A DNA stretch of 64,000 bases from Castor canadensis. Its lineage: Eukaryota; Chordata; Mammalia; Rodentia; Castoridae. The notes under the pieces were generated by a model. The model saw only the letters and a list, made by a program, of their open reading frames with translations. It was not told the origin of the DNA and did no database searches. Position 1 is the first letter of the stretch, and every line of letters begins with the position of its first letter. The translations under genes and the position numbers were made by a program. Below, piece after piece: positions 12,109 through 23,588 of this stretch. The stretch covers positions 4,033,333-4,097,332 of the forward strand of contig NC_133399.1 of NCBI RefSeq assembly GCF_047511655.1, given 5' to 3'.

Positions 12109-12220
12109 TTGACATGAAGACCATGGAGACTGCAGAGAAGCTGGCCAGGTTTGTCACTCAGGTGGGGCCCGAGATTGAGCAGTTCATCATAGAGAACAGC
12201 ACGGATAACCCCAATCTCTG
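12109..12220 (+). CDS. SUGP2: SUGP2 exon: second SURP module, N-terminal half
   Basis: Acceptor ttttgtag ends at 12108 and donor gtatgt starts at 12221. The exon reads VDMKTMETAEKLARFVTQ, then VGPEIEQFIIENSTDNPNL, and the split TG at its end joins G of the next exon to encode Trp. This matches the SURP pattern of a conserved helix (Glu-Lys-Leu-Ala-x-Phe-Val) followed by the N-x-x-NPxLWFL core that binds a partner helix in splicing factors. No lesion is visible here. Confidence 0.85.
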
Positions 12221-12724
12221 GTATGTACCCTTGTCTCTTACAGCACCCCCACAGGCACTACCTGTGGGTGCAGCTGCCCTGCAGACACTCCTGTCTTGGT
12301 GTGACCAGGTAAGTCATGGCCGTCACAGCTGGGCCATTGTAGGGTCATCAGGAAAACCTTGCATGCAGGGACACTGTGTCTGCATCGAAGGGGGTGGGCA
12401 GGTGAAACCAACTTAGTCAGCAGGCCCCTCTGATGGTGATGTGCATCCTTGGGTCCTTACTGGGAGGGGTGCCACGCCCTGCCGTCCTCACATGGAGGTC
12501 AGCTCAGACCCACCCAGCTGGAGGCCACGGAACAGGGCTTGTGTACTGGGAGCATTTGTGCACTCTCAACAAATTAGTGAAAAGGCATTTGACCATCACG
12601 AACACTGCCTAGGAAGGGGTTTATTCTGGAGGAAATGACTGGAGTTCTTACGAGGGTGGGTGACGAGGTACTCCTAGAGAGGAGCTGCCTGGGTCTTGGG
12701 TTCCTGGCAGAGTCCAGACCCTGC

Positions 12725-12845
12725 AGGAGAGCTGTGGCCCAGTCTAACTAAAAGAGGAGCAGTGGCATTGGGGAGTGGCCCAGCAGTGAGTACTCCCCCT
12801 GCGTGCCTGAGGCCCTGGCCTCCACCACCAGCACTACTAAAATGA
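12725..12845 (+). mobile_element. Degraded tRNA-derived SINE
   Basis: Weak plus-strand match (gtggcccagcagtgagtac, cctgaggccctggcctccacc, then accagcactactaaaat). Boundaries are uncertain. Confidence 0.35.
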
Positions 12846-13184
12846 ACACATGCAGATGAAAACTTACACTTCTTGGGGCATTTCTGGGGTCCAGTGGGGC
12901 GGTGCCTGCTCTTTGGTGTCTGCATGAGCTCTGTGCTGCCCTTCCCTGCAGCCTCAGCCCTGCCTGTGTCTGCCTGGGGACATCCTGCTCCCTCCCTCCT
13001 AGGCCCAGCCTGCCACATGTGACCCCACATGCCCATGGTCCAGAGGCCTGGCCAGGCACAGCCTGGTTCTGCTTTTGACAGGCGCTGGTGGCCTTCAGGG
13101 GCAGCTGGGCCCTGCACACTTCTGAGCTGGGCCTGCCTGTCACTTTTGGAGCCTCCCCTGTCAGAGCTAGCCAGGGGACATTTT

Positions 13185-13388
13185 CTTGGTCTTTTTTTGT
13201 TTGTTTTCTCAGTACTATGGTTTGAACTCAGGACTTACACCTTGAGCCACTCCACCGGCCTTTTTTGTGATGGGCATTTTTCACAATAGGGTGTAGGCAA
13301 CTATTTGCCCTGGGGCTGGCTTCAAACCATGATCCTCCTGATCTCTGCCTCCTGAGTGGCTAGGATTACAGGCGTGAGCCACCAGCAT
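13185..13388 (-). mobile_element. Composite SINE (tRNA-derived plus 7SL/B1-like)
   Basis: One of the best preserved copies. The plus strand shows the tRNA half (tttgaactcaggacttac, gagccactccaccggcc) and then the 7SL-like half ending ggattacaggcgtgagccac. Confidence 0.8.
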
Positions 13389-13627
13389 GCAGCGTTTCCT
13401 TGGTCTTCTCTTGGGTTTTATTTATTTATTCCCACATGAGAAGTACAATTTAGAAGAAAACCTTGCATCATCCCAGGCTGCCTCTGTTAGCAGTGTGCCT
13501 GGACTACTGTCCTCCTCCCCCAGGGTTAGGGAAAGCCAAGACCTGGGGTCTTGCTGTGGGTGGTGCCAGACCCAACCAGCACTGCAGTGAATAGGCCAAG
13601 GGCACACAGTGCTTCTGTGTGCTTCAG

Positions 13628-13974
13628 TGTTGCGGGAATCTCAAACTGAGTTACAGGACTCTGAGGCAATTAGCAGGAAGCAATGTTTATTGTGCAGCAC
13701 AGGCCCAGTGGTCTCATGTCCAGAGGCTGAGCTCTGAGAACAAGGGGGTCTCACCTTATATACCCTTGCAAGCAGGTTACAGAAGCAAAAAGCAAGGTCT
13801 AATCAGTACATGGTGATATTTAATTTTATTGGCTACTTTATCCTTGTACTACTTAACCTTCCTCATGTTCAGATTTCTCAGGTTTTGTCTGTCTGCTATG
13901 CCATCCCCACCTCCCTGCTACTTTCTCAGGACTCAGACCTAGTCTGTTTTCTTCTGCTCCTCCTCCCTGCTACA
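13628..13974 (-). repeat. LTR of ERV A (3' LTR)
   Basis: On the minus strand it starts TGTAGCAGGG and ends CCCGCAACA, giving TG...CA ends. It has a TATA-like ttatata (plus-strand about 13,755) and an AATAAA signal (plus strand tttatt about 13,688). About 347 bp. Confidence 0.82.
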
Positions 13975-13990
13975 TTGTTCCCCCCTTTGA
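13975..13990 (-). other. Polypurine tract of ERV A
   Basis: The minus strand reads caaaggggggaacaa directly before the LTR start. Purine-rich runs of this kind prime plus-strand DNA synthesis in retroviruses and mark this as the 3' LTR. Confidence 0.7.
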
Positions 13991-14055
13991 TGTTTGGTCC
14001 ACCTAGGGTCAGAGAGCATCATCTTGATCTAGGGGTTTGTATTTCCACAGAATCA

Positions 14056-16726
14056 TTACCTGTGTGGCCATTTCCTTTCTATCACGGCCTCCAGAACCAT
14101 CCTTATAGACCATAGCACCAGAGGAACCAGGCAGGGCAGAATAGGCACGCTCCTAGGATCAGGCCCATTGCCCCTATCAGGGTTTTGAATCCACCTAAGG
14201 CAGAAAAGCCAACATTCAAACAGGTCATTGGGATCCCAGCCTCTCCAAGTCTGGACAGGGACCTGAGTGAGCTTTCTCATTCTGTCTGTGATCTCTTCTA
14301 TGGCCTTTCCTTCATCATCAATCTGTAAGCAGCTGTTGCTCAGGTTAAATTTCCCACAAACTCCTCCCTCAGAGGCCAGCAAATAGTCTAAAGCCAAGCG
14401 GTTCTGATGGATGGCATTGCACATCTTAGTGCTTTGTTTTCCAGCAAATTGAGGGCTCTTGTAGTTTCATTAGTTATACTTTTAACAAGAGCCAGCATCC
14501 TGATGATGCAGTTGAGCGTACATACAGGGGTGTGATAACCCCAGGACCTGTCTTCTGCCCAGGCGGCTCCATTCATTATCTTTCCAATTGCTGATGTGTA
14601 AGGCACCCCATTTTTTGTCTACTTAATCTTTCTTCATATATGGGGACTCCCAGTTTTACACCTTGTCTGAGAAGGAGCAAGAAGAAGGATGGTCTGAGCC
14701 TAGCACACAAGATCCAAACCAGCTGCTAGGTAGCACTGTATAAGCTCATTTGCCACAGATCCAATATAGCCCACTGGGTGCCTGCCAATCTATGATTGCA
14801 GTAAGATCATCCCATGCTCTCTGGAGATTAGAAAAGTTGGCCAGTGGGTGCGGCTGGGTTCTGTATGGTTTGGAACTCCCCACCATTGGGTCTCTTGGGC
14901 AGTATCATTGTAAAACTTCTGTCCTAAACAAGTTAAATCCCCCACTGAAGTGGAGAACTGGCCTCCCAGATGGGAGATACAATAATTTCTGATGATGGAA
15001 GTTTTAAGGAGCTGGATGCCTTTCCTATGTTTTCAGAAAGCAGTCTCATTAAAAGACTCTCATGGGTCCAGCTCCCTTGCCTCCCAAGGCCGGTGGTCTC
15101 CCATGTTGGTCCCCCCACAAACATAGCAGGAAGTGGCATTCAGAGTCTGGGCTAAAGTTATGGAAACAGCCAAGATGCCCCACTACTGACAAAGGATTAA
15201 GAAAAGTGGTATTTATACAAAATGGAATTTTATGCAGCCATGAAGAAGAACGAAATGTTATCATTTGCAAGTAAATGGATGAAATTGGAGAACAGCATTC
15301 TGAGTGAGGTCAGCCTTGCCCAAAAGACCAAAAATCATATGTTCTCCCTCATATGTGGACATTAGATCAAGGGCAAATGCAACAAGGGGATTGGACTTTG
15401 ATCACATGATAAAGCGAGAGCACACAAGGGAGGTGTGAGGATATGTAAGACACCCAAAAATCTAGATAGCATTAGTTGCCCTCAATGCAGAGAAACTAAA
15501 GCAGATACTTTAAAGCAACTGAGGCCAATAGGTGAAGGGGACCAGGAACTAGAGAAAAGGTTAGTTCAAGAAGAATTAACCTAAAAGGTAACACACATGC
15601 ACAGGAAATTAATGTGAGTCAACTCCCTGTATAGCTATCCTTATCTCAACCAGCAAAAACCCTTGTTCCTTCCTATTATTGCTTATACTCTCTCTTCAAC
15701 AAAACTCAAAACTAGAGATAAGGGCAGAATAATTTCTACCGGGTAGTGAGAAGTAAGGGAGGGGGCAGGGGAAGGGGGGAGAAATGAACCAATCATTGTA
15801 TACACATATGAATAAAATAAAAATTTTTAAAAAAGAGTTTGGGCTATAGGCTCAGCCAGTGAGAGGAACAAGATAGTAGCTTTGGCAGAAATGGAAAACT
15901 CACTCATCTCCTCATAAAATGGATGAAGAACTTGGTATGAGGAACTCTCATGGGTAACGGTTACTAATGAACTAAGGTTCATCAGACTCCCAGGGTCAGG
16001 GCCCTTTCATCTATCCTTATACTAATTATTTGTCCCTGTGTCCAATAGGACGGCTTAAGTTCAGTGAAATTTACAGGGTCACAGGTGCCACGGGTGCAGT
16101 CAGGTGCAGCTTTCCCCTTGTGAAGGAGGCTGTATATTTATCCCTTTGCCATGTGGCCCATGAAACACAACCCCAGTAAGGGCAATAATAAGAACCCACA
16201 TCATCACACGGCCAAGAGTTGTCTCCCCAGCACATACACTTATCATTTGATGTATAGGCTCTTTTTCAAGATAGGTCCCCACAGCCATAGTGTATACCTC
16301 CACATCCAGCTTTGTCTATGGCTGCACATGCATCAAAGAGCACTGATACTGGTTTATCAGGACTAAACACCTGGGTGTGGCTGACAATGTTCCCAGGGTG
16401 GCAGACACTCCTGATCTCTAACCACTGCTCCTGAGGGTGGTAAGTGGGGTTGAAGCAGATATGCTGATTACCATGGGAGCACACTAGATAAGTGGTGTGA
16501 TTTGAGTGCATGACCTGATGACAGAGCCTGCACAGGAATAGTAAGTATGGAAAAGTAAAGTCTTAGTTTCAACACTTCCTTCCTGAGTAGTGTGCAGACA
16601 TAGGTCACAGGAAGAGGGTTCTGGGGCTGCAAAGGGAAACCAGATCAGTAACAATAAAAAGTAATTATGCATCCTGCCCAAAAGAGATAGAAGCAAGCCA
16701 ATAAAAACCTTTTGCCATGAGTCCAA
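14056..16726 (-). pseudogene. ERV A env remnant (split by an L1)
   Basis: Retroviral envelope glycoprotein remnant in several frames. The N-terminal end (about 16,726 downward) starts with Met and a strongly hydrophobic signal-peptide-like stretch, then Cys-rich surface-subunit sequence to about 16,100. The transmembrane-subunit ectodomain is recognisable at 14,200-14,600 by an Asn-Glu-Thr-Thr heptad stretch and a conserved Leu-Asp/Glu-Gly-Gly-x-Cys block. The frame shifts near 14,400. A hydrophobic anchor and a short tail ending in a stop at 14,056 follow. An L1 fragment (15,155-15,833) interrupts the surface-subunit region. It cannot produce a full protein. Confidence 0.72.
15142..15846 (+). 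mobile_element. 5'-truncated L1 inserted in ERV A, with target-site duplication
   Basis: An L1 3' end of about 680 bp (ORF2 C-terminus from ttatggaaacagccaagatg, then 3' UTR with the G-rich tract, then an A-rich tail) lies between agagtctgggcta (15142-15154) and agagtttgggcta (15834-15846). These are 13-bp direct repeats with one mismatch. It entered after the provirus was in place. Confidence 0.85.
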
Positions 16727-17164
16727 TTAGTGGGAGCATTTTCTGCCAAGTCTGTGATAAAGACTAGGGTGAGAACTACAGCAGCAGATACAGACAAGGG
16801 GTGACAGTGCATTACAGTGAGAGAACTGGGGTGAAAAACAGCCTGTTTGTCCCGTTGGAGAGTTGACTTCTCAAGCTTCTGCCATGCATAGACTAGTCAG
16901 CTTCTGGGTGTGACTAGAGCAGGGCTGCTGTCCCACCATCTGTGGTCCTCTGTTGTCCCCTGGGGAGTGGAGTTCTCCCAAAGAAGGGCGCTGACGTTCT
17001 GGAAGTTGATCCTAAATGGTGAAGCTGGGTCAGGTATGCATTCCCACTCAAGAGAAGCTGGTTTGACTGGACTGTGGTGGATCCAAGGAGCAATCACTGC
17101 TACTTTAACTGCGATAGGAGGAGGCAAGATAACAACAAAAGGGCTCCTCCAAAGGGGTTTTACA

Positions 17165-17262
17165 TTTTTTTATTTTTTTTGGTAGTACTGGAGTTTGAAC
17201 TTGGGACCTCATATTTGCTAGGCAGGCACTCTACCACTTGAACCAATCTGCCAGCCTCCAAT
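17165..17262 (-). mobile_element. tRNA-derived SINE
   Basis: The minus-strand tRNA-like half with A-rich tail is seen in plus as ggtagtactggagtttgaac through gcactctaccacttgaac. Confidence 0.7.
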
Positions 17263-17680
17263 GGGGTTTTAATGGTTGAACATTTTATTTTTTTACCCAA
17301 TGTCTTTTGTTTTTGTTTTTGTTTTTTTAAACTGAGTAGAATTACCATGGCAACAATATATTGTCAGTATATATGTCCAAGAAAATATATTGTTTGAAAG
17401 AAGTTAAAACTACTATCTTTAAGTATCAAAGGACATGTTTAGAGCCAGTAAAAATAGTTATTTTGTCTCTATTTAAGTAGAAGACTGTCTAAACATATCA
17501 GTTTGTGTGTAGAAGGGCTTCAATGCCAGATAGCCACACATGCATAAGAACCATTTCTTGAATCCTCTAGGCCTTGGTTATTTTTGAAAGCTCTGGCACC
17601 AGTGACTCTATTGGATCTTTGATGGCACTCCCACCTTTGTCTCCAAACTGCTTGTCTCTGAGCAGTCTCTTCTGAAGATC

Positions 17681-17770
17681 TGTCTTCCATCCAAGTACTA
17701 ACCAGGCCCAACCCTGCTTATTTTTCGAGACCAGACAAGATTGGGTGCATTCAGGGTGAAATGGCCTTAG
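17681..17770 (-). pseudogene. 5S rRNA pseudogene
   Basis: On the minus strand, about 90 nt align by eye with the 5' three quarters of 5S rRNA. In the plus strand this shows as catccaagtactaaccaggc, ccctgctta and cattcagggtgaaatggcc. Several substitutions are visible, including within the internal promoter region, and the 3' quarter is missing, so it is older than the copy at 7.6 kb and very unlikely to be transcribed as 5S. Confidence 0.82.
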
Positions 17771-19984
17771 AATAAAGGTCTTTCTTGATCAGTTGTTTTT
17801 TTCCTGGATTATGTTTGTTTGGTTGGTTTTGGTCCCATGTCAGGGGGGAAATAACAAGCAGATCAGGTGGGAGTCAGTGCCAAGTTGACCCTTTTGGCCA
17901 AATTTAAGCAACAAAGAGGCTTAGAAGGAGTGGCTCTTAGGCAGTGGGCTTGTAGACAAGGACAATACAAAACAAAATCTAACAAAAGCAGGTGTCTAAA
18001 ACGCTAACCTGGCTGACAAGTAAGTAGTTATTAGAGTCATTTTTTTAATGGACTTGATTGTAAATGTGCCAGAAGGATCAGAACTGTAATGAGAAAAACT
18101 TAAGAGTCATGGTTACAATTCTGATGGACAATTTAGCAACTAACAGAACAGCATATCAGTATCACTAACTTTTTGTTACCGTGTTTATCTAAATTTTGTA
18201 TTTTAGAAGGCTCGATATACTTGAAAAACATAAATATATTTGTGATTTTTTATAAAGCATAAATACATTTATATTATATTTATTATGTAAATATATTTAT
18301 ACTTATGTATTCAGGAACAAGCAACAGCATCACAGCTCTATAGAGGTTATATATACATATTAATTTAGTTGTTGCTCTTGAAGTAAAACCTTAGATTTTC
18401 TTATCATTTGGGGAGAACAGTGTTAGTGACACCAAATAACCCAGTCACAGACACAGATAGGATACTAACTGCATTAGAATCACTTGAGACAACAGTAGTT
18501 TAACCATGCAGTCATCTAGAAAATTTTACATAAATCAACTCTTAAATGAACATGACTCAGTTACCTTAGTAGTTAAAACCCCGACAAAAATCACCAGAGA
18601 ACACAGATAATTATTTATGGGGACTAAGTGTGGAGTTAGAAAACATAGTGGCCAAGAGTCATAGCTCAGATATGTTGATAAGGGATCACATCCCATAATG
18701 TTGACATTAACAGATGGCTCATGATATACAGCAGGATCCCACCAGCATGTAGTCAGTGGAGCCCCCCTAAAATAACAGGCCCAATCTGGCCATCCCAGGG
18801 TAAAAAATCCCTCCACCTGACATGTGGAAGGAGTAGGACTAACATCTCCACTCTGGTGACTCCAATAAAAACTGGAGGTCTTAACTTCCAGTGTAGTGCT
18901 CCTTTTTGAAGAGGAGGGAGTGCTCCCTGGAGGGAGCACTTTGGCTTTTTTTTTTTAATAAGTAAATCTGTCTCAACCCTCATATCAGTGCAGCAGCACT
19001 CCCTGTGCTCAGCAGCCTCTTGTCTCTCTGTGTTTTAATAAATTCATTGTCTTGCCAAATTTGTGGATTCACCTGTAGCACCAAAAATTCCTGACAGTTG
19101 TCTTGACAAAACAAGCCCATTTTTAAGAGATTTTTTTTTTGGTTAAATGTTATCAAGAGAAATATAATATTTTAAGATAGCCCCATTGTAATGAGCTTAG
19201 AGAATTAAGTTTTAGTTTAGCATCAGTATATCAAATTTTGATCTTACAAAACCTTTAATGTAACTGGATTTTAGTCAACTCAATCACTTACATAAACATT
19301 TATAAGCTCCATCTTTTTATGACAACTTAACTCTGTATCTTCTGGGGGAGCTTGTTTTTATCTTTTTTATTTAAAAGTATTTTTTAATCTTTTATTTTTT
19401 AAAAACCATATCCTTAATACATTACATATGTAATATTTGTTATTTGCTGACAATAACTCATAAACCCTTTTAACTTAGAACCTTATATTTGTATGACCAA
19501 AAACAGGAAGAAAGTAACCTTAAAATTATTTTTGTATAAAAACAATTTATAGAAAGCCCATTTGTTAATAGACCCATTTATTATAAAAGAGAATTAAATT
19601 GCAGATTTTATTTATGACAGAATGAAACAGGCTAAGGTCAGTATTTAATTACCCAAATTTTAAGATTCCTGCTGCAAACTGTGGCTCCCCTTTCTTTTTT
19701 ATCTCCTTTGGTCTGAGCCACTCAGAGTGTTGACCCCTGAATGCCTGCATCCTAGTGAAACCTGCTTGAAATAAATTTTCTTAAAGTAGCAGTAGAACAA
19801 CAGAGTAATAATTTTTTACATTGACTTTATAGTAAGAATTATCCTCAAGATGTTCACATATTCATGTGTAAACAGTCTAAGCAGTTTATAACAGAGATCT
19901 TTAAAACAAACACCCTGGTTTTTTGTTACCTTGAGAAGCACATTAAGCTTATAACAGCAGTTTAAAAACCATTTTGAAGATGCT

Positions 19985-19987
<3 letters not shown>
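17771..19987. other. AT-rich sequence inside ERV A, origin unclear
   Basis: No gag or pol motif was recognised. A segment near 18,960-19,110 with ttttaataaattcattgtc resembles the polyadenylation part of an unrelated plus-strand LTR. A perfect 10-bp inverted repeat with a 2-bp loop lies at 18,919-18,940. The rest is unassigned. Confidence 0.35.

Positions 19988-20020
<33 letters not shown>
19988..20020. repeat. (AC)n microsatellite
   Basis: About 16 perfect AC units. Confidence 0.95.
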
Positions 20021-20022
<2 letters not shown>

Positions 20023-20590
20023 TAGAGTGCACTTCAAAAAAAAGAAAAAAACTTTTAAATTATACCCAGAGGGCTGTCTGGTGGCATGGCAGATTTTGCG
20101 TCTGTTCTCTGGGGAGTCTCCCTCTTTGGAACTGAACATTTTGTTACCCATTCCTTAACCTCAGTTATGGCTGTTTCCCAGGAAGAGCTCAACCTCCCTA
20201 ATTCCTGGAGGTGTCTCACACACTTTTGCCCCACTCCTAAGCCTGAGAGACCCAGTTTCACCCCAAATAGGATCACTTGGGGGATCCCTGGGAGGTGACC
20301 AGTCTCTCCTTCTGCCTCCTGAGGCAGGCCTGAATTTGAACCCGGGTTCTTACCAGTCTGATGGGTGGTGCTCCCCTCCCCTCACGGTTCCTGTGCCTCC
20401 CTGGGTTCTGTTGTGTGTCCGTCTGAGGCCCTCACCCCAACTCGCTGGGAAGAGGAATCCCTCCTCCAGATCAAACTGTCCGTTGTCACCTGGTGGGATC
20501 TTCTCCCTGTGGTCCGGAGGATGCACCCCGGAGACAGGGGAGGTGATAATTCACCATCTCTGCAATCTCAGCAAATGAGACCCCAAGAAA

Positions 20591-20964
20591 TATTTCAGGA
20601 ATCTCAAGCTGAGATACCGGACACTGAGGCAGTTTAACAGGAAGTAAAATTTTGTTGTGCTAGCACAGGCCCAGCAGACTCGTGTCCAAAGGCTGAGCCC
20701 CAAGAACAAAGGGGTCTCACCTTATATATCCTTGAAAGCAGGCTACAGAAGCAAAAAGCAACGTCTAATCTATATATGGTTATATTTAATTTTATTGGGT
20801 ATTTTACCCTAGTGCTATGTGACTTTTCCCTTCCCCATTGCTATGTGACCTCCCTCGTGTTCAGATTTCTCAGGTTTTATCTCTGCTATGCCATTCCTGC
20901 CTCCCTGCTACTTTATCAGGACTCAGACCTAGTCTGTTTTCCTCAGATCCTCCTCCCTGCTACA
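20591..20964 (-). repeat. LTR of ERV A (5' LTR)
   Basis: Same LTR family as 13,628-13,974, about 374 bp. It has the TATA-like ttatata (plus about 20,720) and the same TGTAGCAGGGAGGA start on the minus strand. The far end is altered: plus-strand tatttcagg replaces tgttgcggg. Confidence 0.8.
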
Positions 20965-21369
20965 TCAATGCATCTGAAATGCAACCCCTCTACTGCACTC
21001 AAGGTCCACAGGGGCCCTTGCTCTGGGGTGCAGTGTCACCCCTTTGTCACCTGCCTTCTGCTCATACTGAGCTTCAGGGCTCTTTCTTTTCTTCTGTGCT
21101 TCCTATTTGAACTGTAACACACATTGTTGTGAGTAAAGATCACAAAAGTTGAGCTCCGAGAAGTCTGGCTGCCCTGTTTGTCCATTCTCTCCTTGTCAGG
21201 CAGACATGCGGTGAGACAGTGGGTGGGCACTGCCTAGTTACCCTCTGCTTGCTCCTCACTTCACAGTGTGCTTTTGAGCACTGCCCCGTCCAAGAGTGTC
21301 ACAATCCCTTTGTGTTCATAGGGGTCTTGGGACCTTCAGAAAGGGTGATGTGGCATCACCTGTGCCAGT

Positions 21370-21660
21370 CACTTTCCATGGTTGGAACAGACACCTGAGC
21401 CAAGAGTCTTGAGCAAGAAAGGGTGATTTTGGCTTAGTTCAGAGGTCGCAGTCCATGCCCAGAGGCCCACTGTGGTGAGCCTGAGGCAGGGCAGAAAGTC
21501 ATGATGGTGTAATTGCCATCCTATAAACTGCAGGCTTCAGTCCTTTATCAGTCTTGCAGCCAACACAGTGACATAGATGTTTCTCTGGCCTCTCTTCTCC
21601 CTCCTCCTGCCCATCCCAGCTCTCTCTGACTGTAGGTTAGCCTGCATGTTCTAGAATCTC
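21370..21660. repeat. Ancient interspersed repeat, second weak copy
   Basis: It shares the order gattttggcttagttcagagg, gtcgcagtccatg and gcctgaggcagggcagaaag with the old repeat type at 9,420. Ends are unclear. Confidence 0.3.
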
Positions 21661-21974
21661 CATCACTATGCTCAGGCAGTGACCACTGCCCTTTCTGTGG
21701 CTCTCATCCAGCACAGCCTTTCGCATTCAGCCATGGAGCATCACACCTTTGTTTCGGTCCACCTTGAACATCACAGAGACTGCCACACTGTCTTCCACAG
21801 TGGGCATGCGTGCTGCACTTCCAGCAGCCTGGACAGCTCAGGCTGCCGTCCTTCCCCGCCCTCCAGCACCTGGCCCATCAGTCTCCATCTGTCTGCTCGT
21901 GCATGTGGGTGCTGGGTGGAGGCCTCACTGCACCTCCCTTGTCATTTATATTCCCTCTAATGATTCACAATGTT

Positions 21975-22192
21975 TTTGGGGGGTGGGACAGATTTGAACT
22001 CAGGATCTCACTCTTGCTAGGCAGGTACTCTTACCTTTGAGCCATTCCACCAGCCTATTTTTGTCTTAGGTATTTTCAAGATAGGGTCTCAGGACGTATT
22101 TTCCTGGACTGGCCTCAAACCACAATCCTCCTGATGTCTGCCTCCTGAGTAGCTTGGATTACAGGTGTGACTCTCCAGCATCTGGCTAGAGG
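21975..22192 (-). mobile_element. Composite SINE
   Basis: Plus strand: tRNA half (gatttgaactcaggatctc, gagccattccaccagcc), then 7SL-like half (gatagggtctcagga, cctcctgagtagcttgg). Confidence 0.78.
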
Positions 22193-22224
22193 TAATTTTG
22201 TGTATTCAAATTTATCAGCTTTTA

Positions 22225-22372
22225 AGCTGGGCATTATAGTGCACACCTGTGATCCCAGCACTCACGAAGTACAGCCAGAGGCAGAGAGGTAAGAGGACCA
22301 AAATTCAAGGCCAGCCTGGGCTGCTGAGCCAGACCCCATCACCAAAATAAGAAAAAAAAAAAAACAACTCAG
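22225..22372 (+). mobile_element. 7SL/B1-like SINE with A-tail
   Basis: Plus-strand B1-like body: gctgggcattatagtgcaca, gatcccagcactcacgaag, aaggccagcctgggctgc. It ends in a run of A. Confidence 0.8.
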
Positions 22373-22804
22373 CTTATGAACACATTGATGCATCTTCTTG
22401 TAAAACCCTGGCTTTTACATGTGTAGACCCCTGATGTACATGGGGGTCATTGGGACACTGCTGCAGTACAGGTGTTGCTTAGGGAGCACTGCAGATGTGC
22501 CTTGGGCACTTTTCCAGAAGCCTGCCCAATTGCTCTAGCTCCATACACTCACCACCATCATCGTTACACACTGCTACGATGTCCCATCTGTTTTGTTGGC
22601 TGCCTTTGGGATGTCGGGCTTGTCCCTCAAAGGCATTTGTGACCTCAGCATCTGGTGGTCTGGGACCTGTCATGGGGCTGCAGGAACATCCCCAGATGCT
22701 CGCGCATGGCCCCTCTTCTGTCCTCCCTGCAGGGCCTGCGTGTGTTCGGCAAGCTTCTCCCCTGAGCTGCGCCCAACCTCTTGGTTTTCCCACATTTGGT
22801 CTTT

Positions 22805-23005
22805 TGTTGGCAGTACTGGGGCTTGAACTCAGGGCCTTGCACTTGTTAAGCAGGCACTCTGTCTCCTGAGCCTCTCCCCCAGCCAGTCTTCGTGTTTTTG
22901 AGACAGGTTCTCACTGTGTAGCCCAAAGTGGCCTTGAACTCCTGATGCTCCTGCCTTGGCCTCCCTGGTAGTGCTGGGATTACAGGTGTGGCTGCTGTGC
23001 CTGGA
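22805..23005 (-). mobile_element. Composite SINE
   Basis: tRNA half (ggcttgaactcagggccttg) followed in plus by a 7SL-like half (gagacaggttctcactgtg, gtgctgggattacaggtgtg). Confidence 0.78.
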
Positions 23006-23588
23006 TCAGATTTCCCTGTATGCGCTTTCATTGTTTTCTTCTTGTTGGAATGGTGTGGTAGAGCACAGAGCCTCATGATTGCTAAGCTGGCACTCTCTGT
23101 GAGCACGAGGGTTATCTTGTCCTGGCCCCGGGACAGGTGTGTCACTGGGTATGCCTTGTGCCTACAGGGGGCCTCATGAGCCCCATCTGCCCACCAGCTG
23201 TCTGCCCTTTAGAGCAGGCCACTCTTGCGCCTTTGGGACAGTTATGTGTCTTTGGGCACAAGTAGCTGTGGACTCATGTTACCATGACCCAGGGCTGCAC
23301 TGCAGGACTCGGGAGGGGGTACTGCAGGGGACCAGCAGCCCCTGGGGTCACCTCACAGCTCTGGAGGATGAGGAGAGGCAGGGTCTGTAGGCCCAGTGAG
23401 GACAGCGAAGTCAGTGGCAGGGGAGGGCCCGGTCGGGTCTGCTGGTGGCCACTTCACCTCTTGTCCCAGCACATTCTCTGGTCATCCATGTATGCCCTCA
23501 GTGATGAGCCATGCCACGACCCTGCAGCTGTCCCTCCGTGTCCTACCCCTGCCCCTCAGTTACCCAGGGTTCTTCTTCCACTTCCCAG

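Larger units (their letters stand above)
13628..20964 (-). mobile_element. Endogenous retrovirus A (ERV1-type provirus), env only, minus strand
   Basis: Similar LTRs lie at 13,628-13,974 and 20,591-20,964, both reading on the minus strand. Beside the left one is a purine-rich tract of PPT type, and env remnants lie at 14,056-16,726. Near the right LTR the minus strand shows a possible primer-binding site and a possible gag start (MGNKMFSSK, about 20,150), which is weak. No pol motif was found: 16.9-20.0 kb is AT-rich and mostly unrecognisable, so gag-pol seems deleted or replaced. The two LTRs differ at very roughly 15-20% of positions by eye, which means great age or two separate insertions. 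Flanking bases (ttcag left, tcaat right) give no clean target duplication. Confidence 0.65.

Noticed and set aside
20090..20160. Confident gag start and primer-binding site of ERV A
   Set aside because: A Met-Gly start and a partial match to a proline-tRNA-type primer site are visible on the minus strand, but both are too short or degraded to list as separate features.
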